Source: a virus. From it: 35,524 nucleotides of DNA. Below are positions 22,037 to 31,016 of the stretch, piece by piece. The stretch is taken from positions 1 through 35,524 of IMG/VR virus record IMGVR_UViG_3300014913_000038, one strand, 5' to 3'. How positions within the stretch are numbered: the stretch's first letter is position 1; each line of letters opens with the position of its first letter. The notes under the pieces are model-generated. The model had not been told where the DNA came from. It saw only the letters and a list, made by a program, of their open reading frames with translations, and did no database searches. The position numbers were made by a program, and so were the translations under genes.

Positions 22037-23776
22037 ATGGCGAATGATTTCAATGTTTCAGACCCTTACATGTTTAAGGGTATGCGTGATACAGCCCCGC
22101 ACACCAATCCTTACCACACTTATAGCCAGGTTTACAGTCCTCGGCGTCTTAAAGAGCTGTTTAAGTGGTGTGAGTATCTCTTCTACAACTCTGCCCACAT
22201 CTACGCTGCTCTGCGAAAGTTCGGGGAGTACCCGATTACTGAGATTCTTTATGATACGCCGAATGAGGCGTTGAAGGTCCGACACAAAAATTTACTGGAG
22301 AAGGTAATTCACGTTCGTGAGCTGTTGATCGAGATGACGCTGGACAAGTACGTGTACGGAAATGCCTTTCTATCCATGTACCAACCCTTCATCCGTTATC
22401 TGAAATGCCCGAAGTGTAAGACCCTCACCAACATCCAGAACTTGGATTACAAGTATGGTTACGCATCTCTCAAGTTCACTTACCGTTGTCCAGCATGCCG
22501 TACAGAAGTGACCGCGACTGAAAAGGAAATCGAAGATCGAAAACTGTCGGTAAGTAGGCGTATCAATTTCATTCGCTGGGACCCCAAGCATATGGACATC
22601 GACTTCAACCCGCTCACAGGGGCGTCGGTGTACTATTATACAATCCCTCAGATGCTAGTTGACGGCGTTCAGAAGGGCCATAAGTTCGTAATCGACAGCA
22701 TGCCTGTTGGATTCTTGAAAGCGATTAAGAAAAAGAAACAGTTCAAGTTCGCTCCAGGCTATATCTTCCACATGAAGGTCGGGGGGCCTGCTGGGATTAA
22801 TCCGCAGTGGGGTCTCCCACCGCTTCTTTCTACGCTGCAGCTATTTCACTACGCCGCCATTTTGCGTAAGGCAAACGAAGCTATCGCGCTTGACCACCTA
22901 ACGCCTTTCCGTATTGTCCACCCGGCACAACAAAGCGGAAATGCCGACCCTGTTACAACTATCAGTTTGGAAGAATGGAAAACCAAACTTAAAGATCACT
23001 TCAAGCAGTGGCGTGTTGATCCGCTACATGTGATGTTCGCTCCTATACCCATCGGAATGACGCAGATTGGCGGTCAGGGACGTGCCCTTCTGACTCTCGG
23101 TGAAGTTCAAGAGGCTGAGAAGAACATTGTTGCAGCGTTGGGAATCCCCATGGAATTTCTCTATGGGGGCCTGACAAAGAGCGGAATGGAAGCAACCCTG
23201 CGCCTCATCGAGAACCAACTCGAAACGCACGTCAATGACCTCAATGACTGCATGCAGTGGATCGACGATAGCTGTTCCAAATTCCTCGGTTATGCGAAGC
23301 TACAGGTAGAGCTCGCGCCGTTCCGCATGATTGACGACCAGTATCAGAAGCAGGTAATGATGCAGCTCTACCAGTCTGGAATGCAGATGGGCAGGCGCAT
23401 CATTTCCGATCAGACGATGGCAGAGCAAAATAGCATCGACCTTGATCAGGAAGAGGAACGTATTAAACAAGAAGAACTCGATGCCGTACGTCGAGATGCT
23501 GAACTGCAGATTGAAGTCAAACAACTCCAGAACAACATGGCGAAGCAGATTCAAATGGAGTCACAGCAAACTGGTGGGATGGGGTATGACCAACAGCAAA
23601 TCATTGGGCAAGCTGATCAAATAGTACAGGAATGGATGTCTATGGACGACGGTGGTCGACGTAGCGCAATGGATTCACTATTGAAAGAAGACCTAGTACT
23701 CTATTCAGTTGCGATGATGCGTTGGGAACAGATGACTCGTGGCAAAGGTGGACAGTCGCAAGAGGGGATGATGTAA
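22037..23776 (+). CDS. Portal protein with internal zinc ribbon
   Basis: 579 residues. Typical portal features are YVYGNAFLSMYQP (about 105-117), a RWDPKHMDIDFNP strand, the stem/crown-type WGLPPLLSTLQLFHYAAILRKANEAIALD, and LTLGEVQEAEKNIVAALGIPMEFLYGG. The C-terminal third is helical and Gln/Met-rich. Residues C124, C127, C151 and C154 form a zinc ribbon inserted in the wing region. The portal is the dodecameric ring at one head vertex through which the terminase (4101-5699) pumps DNA. AGGAG lies nine bases before the ATG. It starts the long plus-strand block and ends one base before the next gene. Confidence 0.85.
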   Translation: MANDFNVSDPYMFKGMRDTAPHTNPYHTYSQVYSPRRLKELFKWCEYLFYNSAHIYAALRKFGEYPITEILYDTPNEALKVRHKNLLEKVIHVRELLIEMTLDKYVYGNAFLSMYQPFIRYLKCPKCKTLTNIQNLDYKYGYASLKFTYRCPACRTEVTATEKEIEDRKLSVSRRINFIRWDPKHMDIDFNPLTGASVYYYTIPQMLVDGVQKGHKFVIDSMPVGFLKAIKKKKQFKFAPGYIFHMKVGGPAGINPQWGLPPLLSTLQLFHYAAILRKANEAIALDHLTPFRIVHPAQQSGNADPVTTISLEEWKTKLKDHFKQWRVDPLHVMFAPIPIGMTQIGGQGRALLTLGEVQEAEKNIVAALGIPMEFLYGGLTKSGMEATLRLIENQLETHVNDLNDCMQWIDDSCSKFLGYAKLQVELAPFRMIDDQYQKQVMMQLYQSGMQMGRRIISDQTMAEQNSIDLDQEEERIKQEELDAVRRDAELQIEVKQLQNNMAKQIQMESQQTGGMGYDQQQIIGQADQIVQEWMSMDDGGRRSAMDSLLKEDLVLYSVAMMRWEQMTRGKGGQSQEGMM

Positions 23777-23777
23777 G

Positions 23778-24359
23778 ATGGCTATGGATAAGCGAGACGA
23801 GAGCGTCATAAACTTGCTTCAAGGGGCCCGGGCGGAACCTCCCCGCATGTCAGCCGAGACTGAACTTCCTACTCTTTTTGGAGCACCGCGTAAAGAAGAT
23901 CCCCTTATCGCTAAAGACATCGAAGATCTTCAACCGGGTCGGAAGGTCCGGATGGTCAGCTTTACCAAGACGTTTATCTTGTGGCGCCCGTGGGAAAAGT
24001 GTGACCGATGCAAGGCAATGTTGGCTGAAGAACGGATTAAACTTCCTGAAGTAGGTGACTGGACTTGTCCACATGTTCAGGTGGTGGACTATAAAGAAGT
24101 AAAAGACAAGACACTCCGAGGGGAAGGGCTGAAAGAGTTTGAAGAGCACTTCCAGCTCCACGATGGTACGCGTTGCGTGCAATTTTCGTGGCTTGAAACC
24201 GATCCTGAGTATCTTGAAGAAATGAAGAAGAAAGCCGAAGAGGCGACTAAGAATCGAGTATACCCCCCTAACCCCGAGGCGGCGTTCGCGGCTCCTTTAA
24301 ACGGAGACGCGGAGGAGTCTCCGGACCAAAAAGAGACCCCAGAACCCGAAGAATCCTGA
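23778..24359 (+). CDS. Small zinc-binding phage protein of unknown function
   Basis: 193 residues immediately after the portal gene. C75, C78, C97 and H99 (KCDRCKA...WTCPHV) could bind zinc, and the surrounding region (VRMVSFTKTFILWRPW, DGTRCVQFSWLETD) looks like a beta-rich fold. The C-terminus is a disordered Pro/Glu tail (ESPDQKETPEPEES). Position suggests a head or connector assembly role, but this is inference from order only. No strong ribosome site; translation is probably coupled to the portal gene. Confidence 0.55.
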   Translation: MAMDKRDESVINLLQGARAEPPRMSAETELPTLFGAPRKEDPLIAKDIEDLQPGRKVRMVSFTKTFILWRPWEKCDRCKAMLAEERIKLPEVGDWTCPHVQVVDYKEVKDKTLRGEGLKEFEEHFQLHDGTRCVQFSWLETDPEYLEEMKKKAEEATKNRVYPPNPEAAFAAPLNGDAEESPDQKETPEPEES

Positions 24360-24386
24360 GGTCTCGAGTGGCGTCGACGTTTGGGG

Positions 24387-24443
24387 TCAGTATCGAATCC
24401 GCTTGAGAGATTTAAAAAACTCCCAAAGCAGCTCGATGATCAC
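24387..24443 (-). CDS. Possible 18-residue amphipathic peptide (very uncertain)
   Basis: A GTG start overlaps the stop of the tiny ORF at 24440-24478 (GTGA). It would encode MIIELLWEFFKSLKRIRY, a hydrophobic then basic helix. It lies antisense in the 225-base gap between the zinc protein and RNA polymerase genes. Its protein-like character and coupling are the only evidence. Confidence 0.15.
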   Translation of the reverse strand: MIIELLWEFFKSLKRIRY

Positions 24444-24478
24444 CCCAGGCCGCTCACCTGTCTCTTGAGCAACGACAT
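24440..24478 (-). CDS. Possible 12-residue peptide with strong ribosome site (very uncertain)
   Basis: AAGGAGG sits five bases before an ATG on the minus strand and would initiate MSLLKRQVSGLG, whose stop overlaps the next tiny ORF. It may equally be a chance match. The rest of the 24360-24584 gap shows a promoter-like -10 box near 24559 and no other gene. Confidence 0.18.
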   Translation of the reverse strand: MSLLKRQVSGLG

Positions 24479-24558
24479 TGTCACCTCCTTGGAAAGAATC
24501 CTCTTGTCGTCCACGTATTCTTTTACCAAAATGGATTCTCGATTCTGAATTGGTGCTC

Positions 24559-24564
24559 TATACT
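24559..24564 (+). promoter_or_regulatory. Candidate -10 box upstream of the RNA polymerase gene
   Basis: TATACT lies 20 bases before the ATG at 24585, which has a clear CGGAGGAG ribosome site. No good -35 box sits at 16-18 bases upstream, so it is either a weak promoter or one read by a different sigma factor, for example the phage sigma at 14607. Confidence 0.28.
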
Positions 24565-24584
24565 TAGAAAAGTTCGGAGGAGAC

Positions 24585-27500
24585 ATGGCCAAGCTGACCC
24601 CGCTCATGATCGGGCCTGACGAGAGGCGCGAACTTATTCGCCAGAAAGTTATGGAAGGACTCCAAGAGTCGTTCCCTATCCAGTCGCGTAATAAGACTAT
24701 TGAAGTAGATGACCTTCAAGTCACAGGGAAGGACTACAGTCCTTCAGCTCAGAAGAAGGCCATCCTTACAGGTGACTCGCTGTTCGAATCAGTGAAGGGC
24801 ACCGTACGCATGAAGGACAAGGACGGGAAGGTCATCGATGAGATGAAGAACTTCACGCTTGTCCGAGTGCCGTATTTTACCCCCCGGCACACCTTCATCA
24901 TCGGGGGGAATGAACACTCCATGTCCAATATGGTACGACGGAAACCTGGGGTATACTCGCGTAAACGTGCCAACGGAATTCTAGAAGCCGGGTTCAATAC
25001 CCTGGGGGGATCGAACTTCAAGATTAGCATGGACCCAGCCAAGGGGCAGCCTCAACTTGAATACTACTCGACCAAGATCCCTCTCTACCCCATTTTGAGA
25101 CGTTCCGGAATGTCGCACGATCAAATTGCGAAGTCCTGGGGATCAAAGTTGGCAGACGCAAATGCCAAGGCGCTGGAAAAGAAGGGGGATAAGTACGTAG
25201 ATAAACTCTACAAGAAGGAAGTTCCCTCTTACGCCCGAGATGATTCCAAGTCTGCGACTGAGAAGATGCGAGAAATCGCGGAACGTTACCGTAACGCCAA
25301 GATGGATCCGGAAGTGAACCAGCAGACTATCGGAAAGCCCCACGCGTACGTGTCTCCGGATAGCCTTTTGGATGCGTCTTCGAAAGTCCTGAAGATTTTC
25401 AACAACCAGGCGGAGGTTGACGATCAGGACAACTTAGGGTTCAAAACGATTCTCTCGGTGGACGACTTCTTTAAGGAGCGTATCAAGCTCCATGCTAGAG
25501 AGGTCGCGAAGAAGGCCGCGATCAAGATGGAGTCAACCCCGAACCTGAAGAAAGCGATGCCCTCAGGGCCGTTCACCAAGGACCTTTTGAAGTTCATTTC
25601 CAGTACGACATTGTCGTCGATTCCTGACCAGACCAACCCCGTCGATTTGATCGACGCGGCAATGCGCGTGACATCTCTTGGTGAAGGCGGGATCTCTACG
25701 GAAAGGGCGATCCCCATTGAAGCGCGCCAGACTCACGTTACGCAGATGGGGGCGCTGGACCCCATCCGAACACCGGAGTCCATGCGTGCTGGAATCGACA
25801 TCCGGGCGGCCGTTACGGCACAGAAAGACCCGAAGGGGGACATCTATGTCCCCGTTTACGACGTAAAAACTCGGCGTGAAAAGTATGTCAAAGCTGGAGA
25901 CCTCCAAAACTCCGTGGTGATGTTCCCGAACCAGCCCTCCAAAGGACGCGTAGACGTTGTTGATCAGGGAGTTGTACGCCGCGTACCCTTCTCGAAAGTG
26001 GATTACCAGATTCCTCATCAGTCGAGGATGTATAGCCCCACTACCAACCTCATCCCATTCCTGGAGTCTGCGCAGGGAAACCGCGCAGTCATGGGCTCGA
26101 AGATGCAGGTGCAGGCACTGTCGTTGGTGGATCGTGAGGCGCCTTATGTACAGGTTGCGACTCCGTCGGGTAAGTCATTTGAGAACATGATTGGGCGCAT
26201 CATCAATCCTCATGCTCCAGTGTCGGGAGTAGTGAAGAAGATCGACGATGACTATATTTATCTGCAACCTGACGGGGAGAAACGGGCTGCGAAGGGCGAT
26301 CTTATCAAGGTGCCCTACGATAAGAACTTCCCGCTAGCCGCGAAGACGTACTTGAATCACGACTTGGAAGTGAAAAAAGGGGATCGCGTAAAGGCTAACC
26401 AGCGACTGGGTGACTCTAATTTCACTCGAGGGGGTACCCTCGCGCTGGGAAAAAATATGAGCGTCGCGTTCATGCCGTACTATGGCGCGAACTCCAACGA
26501 TGCGGTCGTTGTGAGTGAGGATGCGGCTAAGAAGTTAACGTCTGAGCGTATGTACAAGATCGTGGTTTCCAAAGACCCTGACCTTACGTTCAGCGCGAAT
26601 AAGCATAAGACCTACTATGGGCACAATTACACAAAGGACCAGTACAAACCTATCGATAAGGACGGAGTTGTCGCTCCTGGTACTAAGCTGCTTCCAGGAG
26701 ATCCTGTTATAGTAGGGGTTCGAAAGACCGAGCTTTCCCCTGATGACTTGATTCTGGGGAAGCTGCACAAGTCTCTGGCACAACCCCATCGTGAGTTCAA
26801 GCAGGGGTGGGATCACGACCACGAAGGTGAGGTAGTGGACGTGGTGAAGACACCCAAGCGCATCACCCTCACAGTTAAGACGAAAGAGCCTGCGGGAATC
26901 GGAGATAAGATCGCTGGGCGATACGGTAACAAAGGAGTTATCTCAGAGATCGTTCCAACTGACCAAATGGTGCAGGACGAGGCTGGAAAGCCCATCGACG
27001 TACTCATGACTTCTGCGGGGGTGGTTTCGCGTATCAACCCGAGCCAGATTATCGAGACGGCAGTCGGGAAGGTCGTGGAGAAGACGGGCAAGCCGATAGT
27101 GGTCGAAAACTTTCAGGACCGTGACAATGTCAAGTGGGCGAAAGACCTCCTAAAGAAGCACGGGGTGAAAGACAAGGAGACGGTTTACGACCCCCGGTCC
27201 GGGAAGAAGATCCCTAAGGTTTTTGTGGGGCGTCAATACCTCTATAAGCTCTTCAAAACGACCGACAACAACTACAGTGCGAGGAGTACGGGCTCTTATG
27301 ATATGAATCTCCAGCCCACCCGCGGAGGTACGCAGGGCTCTAAGCGTGTTGGTAGGATGGAATTCGATGCGTTAGTTGGACACAATGCTCGAAATATCCT
27401 ACGTGAAGCAGCAACGGTGAAGAGTCAGAAGAACGATGAATTTTGGCGGGGAGTACAACTTGGACAAACTCCCCAGGAGCCCAAGTCTACTTTTGCCTAC

Positions 27501-30500
27501 GACAAATTTTTGGGGATGCTTACGGGTGCGGGTGTTAGAGTACGGCGTGACGGTAGCCGCCTGACCTTAGGGCCGCTTACCGATAAAGATGTCTTGGAGA
27601 TGTCAGCAGGAGAGGTGAAAGACGCCAAAATTGTTCGAGCCAAAGATTTGCGTCCTGAAGCAGGAGGTCTTTTTGATCCCGGCGTAACCGGCGGCTTACG
27701 CGGTACACGATGGTCACATGTTGACCTAGCTGAACCTGTTATCAATCCGGTCTTCAAAGAACCAGTGCGCCGTCTTTTGGGCATGACGAATGCGCAGCTC
27801 ACAGAGACCCTCAAAGAAAAGGGTGCCGCGCATATTCAGAAGCAGCTCAAGAAAATCGACCTGGACGAGAAAGAGAAGTCTCTCCTCAAGCAGATGAAGG
27901 GGCGTAAGGCTGATCAGCTGGACAACGAGATCAAACAGGTCAAATACATCCGGGCACTCCGGGACGTAGGGGTGACACCCGACAAAGCATACATTGTAAG
28001 CAAAGTCCCAGTAGTGCCTCCTGTGATGCGCCCTGTCGTGCCGGGCCAGGGAGGAACGCAGATCATCTACGGTGACGCTAATCCGCTGTACCAGGACCTT
28101 ATTTACATTAACAACCAAATGAAAGAGGTCAAGAATCCGAAAACTCCCACTCCGCCAGGAGAGGAAGCACGTTTGCGTCCTGCATTACAACAAGCGGTTG
28201 GTGCCGTGTATGGAACGGATGAGCCTGCTACTGCGAAATCTAAAGCACGTAAGCATAAGGGCTTCCTTACCTACATCTCTGGAGTGGGGGGTCCGAAGCA
28301 CGGGTTCTTCCAATCAAAGCTCATGGTACGCTCTCAAGACATGGCTGGGCGCGGTACCATCGTGCCCGACAGTACTCTTGGAGTGGACGAAATCGGAGTT
28401 CCGAAAGAGATGCTCTGGGGGATGTACGACAAGTTCGTTGTACGGCGTCTCGTGCAGCAAGGGTTCCCGGCAGTTCAGGCCAAACAGATGGTCGAAAAGC
28501 GCCACATGGCTGCAGAAGAAGCTCTCCGCAGAGAAGTGCAAGAGCGCCCGGTGCTCATGAACCGCGCTCCAACACTGCATCGTTATAACATCGTCGGTGC
28601 GAAACCTGTACCGGTGCCCGGGCGTACTATCCGCGTGAACCCGTTCGTTGAGGCGGGAATGAACGCAGATTACGACGGCGATAGTTCAATTACCGATGTA
28701 ATTGTGAGGATAACAAAGCCCATAAATATCAATACGTTGCCCATTAGAGTAAGTGATATCCGAAACCGAAGCAGGGAGAACGCGCTAAATGCGAATTACG
28801 GTATTGGCAGCCTTCTGCCTGAAGGGTACTATAACCTCCATCTGCGGGACTTCCCTCGTACCAAGGAGGTTACCGTGAAGGATAATAAAGAAATCTACAA
28901 GGTGCCTGAAGGAGTTCAAGTATTCGGATTCAGCAGTAGGGAGCAGTCCGTCATATTGTGCGACGTCACAGAATTCTCCGTCCACCACAACCTAGAGATT
29001 ATCCTAGTTACTACTGAGAGCGGACGTACTGCGCAGGTGTCCAAAGATGATAGTATGTTCGGGCTCAACCCCATTACGTTTGAGTTGGAGCGTTTCAGTG
29101 GTCCGGAACACTCAGATTGGGCTATTCCAAGGCCCTCGAGATTACGCTGTAAAGATATTCCCGCCGTAGACAAGGTGTATGTTCCGATTGTACGAGATAT
29201 CAGAGAATTTTCTGACGACACTCTAGAGATACCTCTTAATGAGGACACTGGTTGGTTGCTAGGCGCAGTTGTAGGCGACGGCTGGATTACTTACCGGTCG
29301 GATTCTGGCCTGCCAAGGGCGAGTGCTGTTGGTATTGCTAGTGTCGATCCTAGTATACAGAACAAGTTCAAACGTACTCTTACCTCGCTTGCGGAAGGTA
29401 AAGAACCTATTACATTTAAGCTCTACGAAAATAATCACAAGTATGAGGGACACACTTGTCATTCTGAAAAACTCCATATGTATGGATCGGGACTGGCTAC
29501 GGCCCTTGGTGAAGTTTTCCAGCACACTACGGGTGCGGCCAACAAGCACCTTCCCGACGTGTTTACAAACGCTCCTCGGGAGTTTTTGATTGGGTTGCTA
29601 GCCGGACTCTTGGATACCGACGGTACCGTTAGTATCGTAAAGGCCAAAGCAAAAAAACAACCTCAGGTTGTTGTCCACTACACTACTATCTCACCTCGAC
29701 TGGCAGATGAGGTAGCGACACTCGGCCTTCTTCTGGGAGTAAAAACTAAGGTACATACGGCAAAGCGTAAAACGTCGGCGGACAATAAAGAATACCAAGT
29801 GCATTTCAGCACGCCAGACCTGAAGTCTATCGCAAAGGAGTTGCCTTGTGCTGTCCAATATAAGAGAGACAACCTGAAAACACTGGCTTCTTGGGACTTT
29901 AGTCTGAAGACAATTTCGTCCAAGACAGACCGCGTTCCTCTTCCTTCTAATCTGGTTGCTCCTCTTAAAAAACTAGTAGGTCCCGTTAGGAAAAAAGAGT
30001 GGGATACACTTTCTGATGAGAAGGTTTCGGCGTTGCGCAAGCGAGAGAGTATTCATGTTATTCTTAGTAAGGCGAAACGTACAGGGAAGATAGGAAGATC
30101 GACTCTGGAGGATCTTATCGAAATCTACGGAAGAGAGACCGTAGCTAAAGTGACGTCTCCCAAATGGCTAGAGTTGGTTACTAACCCCTACATCATTTGG
30201 GATTGGATAAAAGACATCACCCCCATAGAAGGCCGTCACACCGCTTGGGACCTTACAGTTCCAGATGGCAACACGTTTATGACGTCAAATCAGCTCATTG
30301 TGTACGACACCATGCAGCTCCACGTTCCGGTGGGGCCTAAGGCCGTACAGGAGGCGAAAGACATTACGCTCTCCAACCTTCTTTTTGGCGATAAATCCAA
30401 GAGCGACCTGTTGGTGTTTCCGCAGCACGAGGCGATCATGGGTATTCACCACGCGTCTCGGATGGATGATAAGAACAAGACAGTGAAGAAGTTCAAGACG

Positions 30501-30572
30501 AAGGCCGACGCTATTGCTGCGTACAAGCGCGGTGATATCAGTTTAGGGACGCGAGTAAAAATTGGAGGATGA
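24585..30572 (+). CDS. RNA polymerase beta fused to N-terminal beta', interrupted by an intein
   Basis: 1,995 residues. Beta motifs in order: FIIGGNEHSMSNMVRRKPGV (about 104-123), DPIRTPES (about 392-399), LIPFLESAQGNRAVMGSKMQ (about 490-509), AFMPYYGANSNDAVVVSE and GDKIAGRYGNKG (773-784), ending near 948 with MEFDALVGHNARNILREAAT. Beta' starts around 1000 (SAGEV...EAGGLFDP) and continues with KVPVVPPVMRPVV, ISGVGGPKHGFFQSKLM and VLMNRAPTLHR (1323-1333) to the catalytic NADYDGD (1360-1366). The intein occupies 1367-1908. The extein resumes with TMQLHVPVG and ends after FPQHEAIMGIHH and KRGDISLGTRV. No N-terminal beta' zinc site exists; the whole 1,453-residue extein has no cysteine. The rest of beta' is at 32842. 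CGGAGGAG precedes the ATG. Confidence 0.95.
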   Translation: MAKLTPLMIGPDERRELIRQKVMEGLQESFPIQSRNKTIEVDDLQVTGKDYSPSAQKKAILTGDSLFESVKGTVRMKDKDGKVIDEMKNFTLVRVPYFTPRHTFIIGGNEHSMSNMVRRKPGVYSRKRANGILEAGFNTLGGSNFKISMDPAKGQPQLEYYSTKIPLYPILRRSGMSHDQIAKSWGSKLADANAKALEKKGDKYVDKLYKKEVPSYARDDSKSATEKMREIAERYRNAKMDPEVNQQTIGKPHAYVSPDSLLDASSKVLKIFNNQAEVDDQDNLGFKTILSVDDFFKERIKLHAREVAKKAAIKMESTPNLKKAMPSGPFTKDLLKFISSTTLSSIPDQTNPVDLIDAAMRVTSLGEGGISTERAIPIEARQTHVTQMGALDPIRTPESMRAGIDIRAAVTAQKDPKGDIYVPVYDVKTRREKYVKAGDLQNSVVMFPNQPSKGRVDVVDQGVVRRVPFSKVDYQIPHQSRMYSPTTNLIPFLESAQGNRAVMGSKMQVQALSLVDREAPYVQVATPSGKSFENMIGRIINPHAPVSGVVKKIDDDYIYLQPDGEKRAAKGDLIKVPYDKNFPLAAKTYLNHDLEVKKGDRVKANQRLGDSNFTRGGTLALGKNMSVAFMPYYGANSNDAVVVSEDAAKKLTSERMYKIVVSKDPDLTFSANKHKTYYGHNYTKDQYKPIDKDGVVAPGTKLLPGDPVIVGVRKTELSPDDLILGKLHKSLAQPHREFKQGWDHDHEGEVVDVVKTPKRITLTVKTKEPAGIGDKIAGRYGNKGVISEIVPTDQMVQDEAGKPIDVLMTSAGVVSRINPSQIIETAVGKVVEKTGKPIVVENFQDRDNVKWAKDLLKKHGVKDKETVYDPRSGKKIPKVFVGRQYLYKLFKTTDNNYSARSTGSYDMNLQPTRGGTQGSKRVGRMEFDALVGHNARNILREAATVKSQKNDEFWRGVQLGQTPQEPKSTFAYDKFLGMLTGAGVRVRRDGSRLTLGPLTDKDVLEMSAGEVKDAKIVRAKDLRPEAGGLFDPGVTGGLRGTRWSHVDLAEPVINPVFKEPVRRLLGMTNAQLTETLKEKGAAHIQKQLKKIDLDEKEKSLLKQMKGRKADQLDNEIKQVKYIRALRDVGVTPDKAYIVSKVPVVPPVMRPVVPGQGGTQIIYGDANPLYQDLIYINNQMKEVKNPKTPTPPGEEARLRPALQQAVGAVYGTDEPATAKSKARKHKGFLTYISGVGGPKHGFFQSKLMVRSQDMAGRGTIVPDSTLGVDEIGVPKEMLWGMYDKFVVRRLVQQGFPAVQAKQMVEKRHMAAEEALRREVQERPVLMNRAPTLHRYNIVGAKPVPVPGRTIRVNPFVEAGMNADYDGDSSITDVIVRITKPININTLPIRVSDIRNRSRENALNANYGIGSLLPEGYYNLHLRDFPRTKEVTVKDNKEIYKVPEGVQVFGFSSREQSVILCDVTEFSVHHNLEIILVTTESGRTAQVSKDDSMFGLNPITFELERFSGPEHSDWAIPRPSRLRCKDIPAVDKVYVPIVRDIREFSDDTLEIPLNEDTGWLLGAVVGDGWITYRSDSGLPRASAVGIASVDPSIQNKFKRTLTSLAEGKEPITFKLYENNHKYEGHTCHSEKLHMYGSGLATALGEVFQHTTGAANKHLPDVFTNAPREFLIGLLAGLLDTDGTVSIVKAKAKKQPQVVVHYTTISPRLADEVATLGLLLGVKTKVHTAKRKTSADNKEYQVHFSTPDLKSIAKELPCAVQYKRDNLKTLASWDFSLKTISSKTDRVPLPSNLVAPLKKLVGPVRKKEWDTLSDEKVSALRKRESIHVILSKAKRTGKIGRSTLEDLIEIYGRETVAKVTSPKWLELVTNPYIIWDWIKDITPIEGRHTAWDLTVPDGNTFMTSNQLIVYDTMQLHVPVGPKAVQEAKDITLSNLLFGDKSKSDLLVFPQHEAIMGIHHASRMDDKNKTVKKFKTKADAIAAYKRGDISLGTRVKIGG
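28683..30308 (+). other. LAGLIDADG intein inside the RNA polymerase catalytic loop
   Basis: 542 codons inserted between D1366 of NADYDGD and T1909 of TMQLHVPV, exactly inside the metal-binding loop that all cellular beta' subunits share. The N-terminal residue is Ser. The two homing-endonuclease motifs are intact: WLLGAVVGDGW (about 1557-1567) and LLAGLLDTDGTV (about 1671-1682). The C-terminal block reads AWDLTVPDGNTFMTSNQ and ends in Tyr-Asp before the +1 Thr. The usual His-Asn end and the block B His (here SKDDS) are replaced. Splicing is needed to restore the polymerase active site. Codon use is visibly more A/T-rich than in the flanking gene, as expected for a mobile element. Confidence 0.88.
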
Positions 30573-30603
30573 GGGATGTGCACATTTTTTGAAGAAGGGT
30601 ATC
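30541..30603 (+). repeat. 63-bp direct repeat, copy 1
   Basis: It spans the last codons and stop of the RNA polymerase ORF and the start of the next gene (MCTFFEEGY). It is 61/63 identical to 30954-31016, 413 bases away. It includes the ribosome site TTGGAGG. Confidence 0.95.
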
Positions 30604-30959
30604 GAGGAACGTTCGAGAAACTCGGCCTCCTCACGCTTATCCCTACGAGCCGTGAGTCCGCAAAAGATTTCGGAGTGGGTGCGTTGAAAGGTTCTGGTAT
30701 CGGGGCGGCAGGGGGTGCTGCATTAGGAGGTATAGTGGGGTTGATTGCAAGGGCTGTGAAGCGGCGTAGAGGCGTACCTCTCCCTAAGGGTATGCCTCTC
30801 GCAGCCTTAGGATTATTGAAAGGTACCATTGGTGGCGGTGTAGGGGGAGGGTTAGTGGGAGCAAATGTAGGACTCATCAGGGGAGACCTTAAACGCAAAA
30901 GGGAAAGGGCAGAACAGTTAGAAAAGTTAAGACAGCTGCGTGAGACCCCCAAAGTTTAG
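30576..30959 (+). CDS. Small glycine-zipper membrane-active protein
   Basis: 127 residues. The N-terminal tag MCTFFEEGYRGTFEKLG is followed by two glycine-zipper hydrophobic segments: GVGALKGSGIGAAGGAALGG with the following IVGLIA (about 33-58), and AALGLLKGTIGGGVGGG with the following LVGANVGLI (about 75-100). They are separated by a basic loop (RAVKRRRG), and the protein ends in a charged helix (RGDLKRKRERAEQLEKLRQL). Glycine zippers pack tightly in membranes and occur in pore-forming and injected proteins, so a membrane-inserting role, perhaps an ejection protein, is inferred. A holin is an alternative. GGAGG from the duplicated repeat precedes the ATG. Its stop lies inside the second repeat copy. 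Confidence 0.7.
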   Translation: MCTFFEEGYRGTFEKLGLLTLIPTSRESAKDFGVGALKGSGIGAAGGAALGGIVGLIARAVKRRRGVPLPKGMPLAALGLLKGTIGGGVGGGLVGANVGLIRGDLKRKRERAEQLEKLRQLRETPKV

Positions 30960-31016
30960 GGACGCGAGTAAAAATTGGAGGATGAGAGATGCGCACATTT
31001 TTTGAAGAAGGGTATC
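30954..31016 (+). repeat. 63-bp direct repeat, copy 2
   Basis: Same as 30541-30603 except two bases. Here the RNA polymerase-derived half supplies the stop codon of the upstream gene (GTT TAG) and the GGAGG ribosome site of the downstream gene (MRTFFEEGY). The gene 30576-30959 lies between the copies. Confidence 0.95.

Noticed and set aside
30446-30952. Minus-strand 168-codon Pro/Ala-rich frame opposite the end of the polymerase and the glycine-zipper gene
   Set aside because: It is the complement of Gly-rich codons, has no ribosome site, and conflicts with two supported genes.
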